Assembly: GCA_049511415.1 (NCBI GenBank)
Contig: JBEKYC010000127.1
Location: 1-8,901 of the forward strand
From: Bog-159 sp049511415
GTDB lineage: Bacteria > Acidobacteriota > Terriglobia > Bryobacterales > Bryobacteraceae
Direction: 5' to 3'
Length of the DNA: 8,901 bases
The position numbers were made by a program, and so were the translations under genes. Shown here one piece after another: positions 5,734 through 8,901 of this stretch. The first letter of the stretch is position 1, and each line of letters opens with the position of its first letter. The notes under the pieces are model-generated. The model saw only the letters and a program-made list of their open reading frames with translations. It had not been told where the DNA came from and ran no database searches.

Positions 5734-7137
5734 TTACTGGGCCATCGCCGGCCGGTCCTTGGCGCCGATGGCGGTGGCCAGGATGTTATAGGCAAACGAT
5801 ACAATGCCGGCGAAGATCAAAGCGCCGGAGAAGAAACGCACCGTCCAGATCGGTTTCAATGCCTTGACGGTGTCGATGAATGGAATCGCCGGATTGTTCC
5901 ACTGCCAGCCTTGCCAGAAGCCGCCCAGCCACAGCGTGACGAAGAAGCCCAGCCCGCCGATCATCATCAGCCAGAAATTCCAGTTGGCTAGCGCCTCGGA
6001 GTGCAGTGAGGTTTTGAAGATGCGCGGCACAATATAGTAGCTGCCCGCGATCGCGAAGAACGAGAAGCAACCGAGCAGCGCCATGTGCGCGTGACCCGGA
6101 ATCCAGTCCGTCTTGGAGACGATGGCGTTCACCGAGCGCAGACTGTGCATGGGCCCCTGGAAGCAGGTCAGCAGATAAAAGACCACCCCGGACATCAGGA
6201 ATTTCAACGGCACATTCTCGCGCAGTTGCTGCCATTGCCCCTTCATCGTGGCGAAGAAGTTATAAACCACCGCCCACACCGGGATGAGTAGCATCACCGA
6301 AAAGGTAATCGCGATGGTCTGCAGCCATTGCGAGATCGGTCCGTGCAGCATGTGATGCGCGCCGGTCCAGACATACACAAACGCCAGCGACCAGAACCCG
6401 ACCATGGAGAGCTTGTGGCTGTACAGCGGCGTATTGGAGGATTTAGGAATAAAGTAATAGGCCGCGCCCAAACCGATCGGCGTGAAGATCAGGCCCACCG
6501 CGTTATGGATGTACATCCAGTTGAGGTTCGCCTGGTTGACACCTGTGGTGAGGAATACCGCAAAGTTGCCCGTAATATAGACGAACGCCGTCCATAGGAT
6601 GCTTCCCATGACATACCATAGCGACACATACATCTGCCGATACTTGCGCGTGCCGATGGTGGCGAAGATATTGATGCCGAACATCACCCAGGCAATCACT
6701 ACCATCACGCTGACGAAGGTCGGCAGTTCGGCGTATTCCCAACCCTTGTTATAGCCGCCGATCAGCGACACCACCGCGCTGAGGATGATGACGTTCCACA
6801 GAATAGCCGTCGCTTGGCCGAGCTTCTCGCTCCACAGAGGCACGCCGCACAGCCGCGGGACCAGGTAGAAAGTGAGGCCCATGTCACACGCCAGCAGCCA
6901 CCCGAACAGCATGCCGTTCACATGCAGGGGGCGGAGTCGGCCGTAGGTCAAATAGGACACCGTGCCCAGCAACTCCGGCCAGACAAACTTTGCCGCGATG
7001 GTCAGGGCAATAATCCCGACGATAAAAAAGTAGCTGATGGAACTGAGGAGGAACCACTTCGCGGTCGTGTCGGCGTGCGCGACGCCGGTCCTCAAAGGAG
7101 TGGCTCCGACAGCGCTCACTGATTTACTTTCTGGCAT
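5734..7137 (-). CDS. ccoN: CcoN, catalytic subunit I of cbb3-type cytochrome c oxidase
   Basis: This C-family haem-copper oxidase subunit reduces O2 to water and pumps protons; it has 467 residues and about 12 membrane helices. Seen: LRPLHVNGMLFGW (H72, low-spin haem b ligand); MYIHNAVG (H211, CuB); VYVWTGAHHMLHGP with Y255 (the tyrosine expected to cross-link to the CuB histidine) and H261/H262 (CuB); and DWIPGHAHMALLG with H349 and H351 (haem b3 and haem b ligands). Y227 and S244 fall where K-channel-like residues of the Pseudomonas enzyme align by offset. In the FQGPMHS motif Q327 replaces the Glu that I recall in proteobacterial FEGPM. The ATG at 7137 overlaps the end of the cytochrome gene by 14 nt, with GGGA upstream. 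The set of metal ligands is complete, so the enzyme should be active. Confidence 0.97.
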   Translation of the reverse strand: MPESKSVSAVGATPLRTGVAHADTTAKWFLLSSISYFFIVGIIALTIAAKFVWPELLGTVSYLTYGRLRPLHVNGMLFGWLLACDMGLTFYLVPRLCGVPLWSEKLGQATAILWNVIILSAVVSLIGGYNKGWEYAELPTFVSVMVVIAWVMFGINIFATIGTRKYRQMYVSLWYVMGSILWTAFVYITGNFAVFLTTGVNQANLNWMYIHNAVGLIFTPIGLGAAYYFIPKSSNTPLYSHKLSMVGFWSLAFVYVWTGAHHMLHGPISQWLQTIAITFSVMLLIPVWAVVYNFFATMKGQWQQLRENVPLKFLMSGVVFYLLTCFQGPMHSLRSVNAIVSKTDWIPGHAHMALLGCFSFFAIAGSYYIVPRIFKTSLHSEALANWNFWLMMIGGLGFFVTLWLGGFWQGWQWNNPAIPFIDTVKALKPIWTVRFFSGALIFAGIVSFAYNILATAIGAKDRPAMAQ

Positions 7138-8467
7138 ATTGATTCCCGTTCTTCTGGTTCATACTGCGAATGAAGTTGACAATGTTGCCCACATCGTTTT
7201 GCGACAAGCCATAATCGATCCACGAGGGCATGGCCGTTCCCTGCACGCCGTACAGAATCGAATCGAATAACCGGTGGTCCGTAACGCTGAGCACGAAAAA
7301 CGAATTGCGCAGGTTGCGCGGGCGAGGCGAGATATCCAGCGAATTGGGACCTTTGCCGTCGGCCTTGCGGCCATGGCACCCGGTGCAGCGCAGCAGGAAG
7401 ATTTCTTCGCCCGCGTGGATCGATTCCGGCGTAGACGCCACCGCGTTTGTGTCCGGTACATTGTGCTTCACCTCCGGCTTCGACGGCTCCTTCACGAACG
7501 CGGTGAACACGTAATCGAGCACGCCGGCAGTCTGCTCCTCTCTGAGCGCGCGGCCCCATGCCGGCATCGACGTGCCGGGCACGCCCTCTCGAATGGACTT
7601 TAGAAATCGCTCGCGCGGCTTGGAAGTCATGAATCCGGCTTTGGTCAGATCCCGCGGCGCCGGATCCAGATACCACGCGACTTTGCCCAAGCCGTCGCCC
7701 TTTTCCCCGTGACAGCGGGAGCACAGCGCCTTGAAGGTATCGGCCGGAGGCATGCCGGGCGGCGGGGTTCGCAACCCCGCCAGGTAAACGCTGAGTGCCT
7801 CGAGGTCCGCATCCGGGAAACGGAACGCCGGCATGATCGAATCCGGCGTCTTCGCCCGTGGATTTCGGAAATGCTCCAGCAGCCACTCCTGATCCTTGAT
7901 GAGTCCTTCGTAGCTCAAATCCGGAGCGATGCCGCCGTCCACCTCGCCTAGTTTGTGGCAGGCCGTGCAGGCGCGTTCTTCCAGCAGTTGCTTGCCGCGC
8001 GCCGCCTGCGTCTCGCCCTTCACCTCCGGTTGGCCCGGCGGCGTGATGTTCAACTTCACTTCGCTCACCCGCATGCGGTATTGGTCCAGCGACGTTTCCG
8101 CGAAGTTGATGCCGCGCCGGCCCTTCAGGAAGATCACCAGCGAGCGGATATCGGTGTCGTTCAGATTGAACTTCGGCATGAACGAAGTCGCCGAGATCAC
8201 CCGCGGATCCAGGATGTGCTGCCACAGGTATTCCACCCGGTACTTCTTCCCGGCTTCGGAAAGATCCGGACCCAGCGTGCCTTCCGACATGCCCTCGATG
8301 CGGTGGCAGCCGTAGCAGTTCATGGCGTAGAACAGCTTGCGCCCGCGGTTCACGTGCGGCGTGCCGGCGAAGTTTTCTTCGGTGTGGCACTGCGCGCAAT
8401 TGGCTTCCATGTACTCTTTGCCCAACAGCTTGGGTGCGATGCTCTTGCGCCAGTTGGCCTGGATCAA
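7124..8467 (-). CDS. Polyhaem cytochrome c, C-terminal five-haem part (TTG start or frameshifted continuation)
   Basis: This frame of 447 residues carries five CxxCH motifs: CAQCH (24-28), CYGCH (51-55), CTACH (167-171), CSRCH (249-253) and CTGCH (361-365). The last four each have a likely axial Met in an MP motif: M97 (SFMPKF), M212 (SIMPAF), M301 (TSMPAW) and M413 (TAMPSW), so they form four tandem class I cytochrome c domains. The first motif has no obvious Met partner. There is no signal peptide or membrane anchor, although c-type haem is attached only outside the cytoplasm. The only usable start is TTG at 8467, overlapping the previous stop as TTGA, with GGTGA at 8477-8481. I think this is the continuation of the 8464-8901 frame after a one-base slip. 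Placed directly before ccoN, it is the probable electron donor or a CcoP substitute for the oxidase. Confidence 0.88.
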   Translation of the reverse strand: MIQANWRKSIAPKLLGKEYMEANCAQCHTEENFAGTPHVNRGRKLFYAMNCYGCHRIEGMSEGTLGPDLSEAGKKYRVEYLWQHILDPRVISATSFMPKFNLNDTDIRSLVIFLKGRRGINFAETSLDQYRMRVSEVKLNITPPGQPEVKGETQAARGKQLLEERACTACHKLGEVDGGIAPDLSYEGLIKDQEWLLEHFRNPRAKTPDSIMPAFRFPDADLEALSVYLAGLRTPPPGMPPADTFKALCSRCHGEKGDGLGKVAWYLDPAPRDLTKAGFMTSKPRERFLKSIREGVPGTSMPAWGRALREEQTAGVLDYVFTAFVKEPSKPEVKHNVPDTNAVASTPESIHAGEEIFLLRCTGCHGRKADGKGPNSLDISPRPRNLRNSFFVLSVTDHRLFDSILYGVQGTAMPSWIDYGLSQNDVGNIVNFIRSMNQKNGNQYARK

Positions 8468-8479
8468 AAGCTGTCTTCA
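8464..8479 (-). other. Frame break between the two parts of the polyhaem cytochrome
   Basis: The upstream frame ends GEDSF-TGA (stop at 8464-8466). The downstream frame is closed above 8477 by TGA at 8477-8479, so any switch must fall between. A T4 run (8466-8469) precedes the G. One extra T, or a -1 slip after TTT, gives a continuous SFLIQANWRK junction. No classic X-XXY-YYZ slippery heptamer is present. The alternatives are a sequencing or assembly indel, a true mutation, or TTGA-coupled reinitiation. Confidence 0.7.
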
Positions 8480-8901
8480 CCATGGCTGTAATACCGATCC
8501 AGCCCCCGGCCCTGCCCGTCATGGCACACCGTGCAGCCGAAGTCGGCGAACTTGTGCCGCCGTTCCCAGCGGCCGTTCCGTTCTACATCGCCCAGCGCCG
8601 CCGAATAGGGATGCGTGCGCAGCGGCTCGGCGTACTTCTCAAACCGCGGATCGTCCGCCGCGATGTGGCAGGTGCCGCAGCGGTCCACCCGCGTGTCGCC
8701 GAATTGCGTGACGATGTATTGTTCGATGCGCGGCCGGCGCTGTTCCAGTTCGGCCTTCTCGCGCTCGTTCTTCGATAGGGTACGCGCCTGGTCGAAGTAG
8801 GCTGTCTGATACCGCTCCCAGCGGTGAAAGAACTGATCGTAGAACACGATGCCGTGTACGATCAGGGCTACAAAACTCGCAATCGCTAGTGACAGTCGCA
8901 T
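8464..8901 (-). CDS. Membrane-anchored cytochrome c, N-terminal two-haem part (starts at window edge)
   Basis: Seen in 145 residues: a hydrophobic N-terminal helix at about 3-22 (RLSLAIASFVALIVHGIVFY) acting as uncleaved signal anchor; a charged, probably helical linker at about 36-60 (QARTLSKNEREKAELEQRR); RCGTCH (C75, C78, H79) followed by the DDPRFEKYAEPLRTHP block; and FGCTVCHDGQGRG (C123, C126, H127). Two c-type haems are expected on the periplasmic side; no Met ligand motif is evident, so His may be the second ligand. ATG is the last three bases of the window. It gives a sensible anchor, but an upstream start cannot be excluded. The frame ends GEDSF right where the next cytochrome frame begins. 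That frame holds five more CxxCH and lacks an anchor, so both probably form one gene of about 590 residues in relatives. Confidence 0.85.
   Translation of the reverse strand: MRLSLAIASFVALIVHGIVFYDQFFHRWERYQTAYFDQARTLSKNEREKAELEQRRPRIEQYIVTQFGDTRVDRCGTCHIAADDPRFEKYAEPLRTHPYSAALGDVERNGRWERRHKFADFGCTVCHDGQGRGLDRYYSHGEDSF

Noticed and set aside
8464..8479. Classical programmed -1 frameshift signal
   Set aside because: The T4 run allows slippage, but there is no X-XXY-YYZ heptamer in the correct phase and I did not identify a clear downstream hairpin or pseudoknot, so recoding is only one option.
7116..8522. Third minus-strand frame of 468 codons over the polyhaem cytochrome gene
   Set aside because: It has no CxxCH motifs and an Arg/Gly/Ala-biased composition, while the overlapping frame has five haem motifs with matching Met ligands.
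1..8901. tRNA, rRNA, CRISPR, insertion sequence, promoter or terminator
   Set aside because: Coding sequence fills the window with gaps of at most 14 nt, and I saw no repeat array, terminal inverted repeat or hairpin-plus-T-run that would support any of these.

Overview
The window holds one continuous, densely packed minus-strand gene block: a cbb3-type (C-family haem-copper) cytochrome c oxidase operon with its electron-donor cytochrome and its copper/haem assembly genes. In transcription order (high to low coordinates) it reads: membrane-anchored cytochrome c N-terminal part (two CxxCH) > polyhaem cytochrome c C-terminal part (five CxxCH) > CcoN > CcoO > a 56-aa CcoS/CcoQ-like membrane peptide > a 100-aa two-helix membrane protein in the ccoP position > a 626-aa FAD/NAD(P)/Fe-S oxidoreductase > a DsbD_2/TauE-like membrane protein > CcoG > a 55-aa single-helix membrane peptide > the start of CcoI, which runs off the left edge. 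Gaps are 0-14 nt and many junctions overlap (ATGA at three junctions, 14-nt overlaps at two). No promoter, terminator, RNA gene, mobile element or CRISPR is visible, and no stretch over 300 bases lacks a gene.

Organism: GC-rich DNA from an aerobic or microaerobic bacterium that is probably not a proteobacterium. The CcoN subtype (FQGPMHS in place of the FEGPM I recall from Pseudomonas), the lack of a normal dihaem CcoP, the large polyhaem cytochrome directly before ccoN, and the FAD/ferredoxin enzyme between oxidase and ccoG together recall Acidobacteriota (Solibacter/Bryobacter-like). This is from memory of the families, not a search.

How the parts fit: the periplasmic polyhaem cytochrome would carry electrons from an upstream quinol-oxidising complex (outside the window) to CcoO and then to the b/b3-CuB centre of CcoN, where O2 is reduced. 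CcoI pumps copper and CcoG reduces Cu(II) to Cu(I). The DsbD_2-like protein and small membrane peptides probably aid maturation. The FAD/Fe-S enzyme is the unusual member. It could be the cytoplasmic electron source for CcoG, but this is a hypothesis.

The main anomaly is at 8464-8479. The cytochrome is split into an N-terminal half with the membrane anchor and a five-haem half with no export signal and only a TTG start. A single-base slip in a T4 run would join them into one seven-CxxCH protein.
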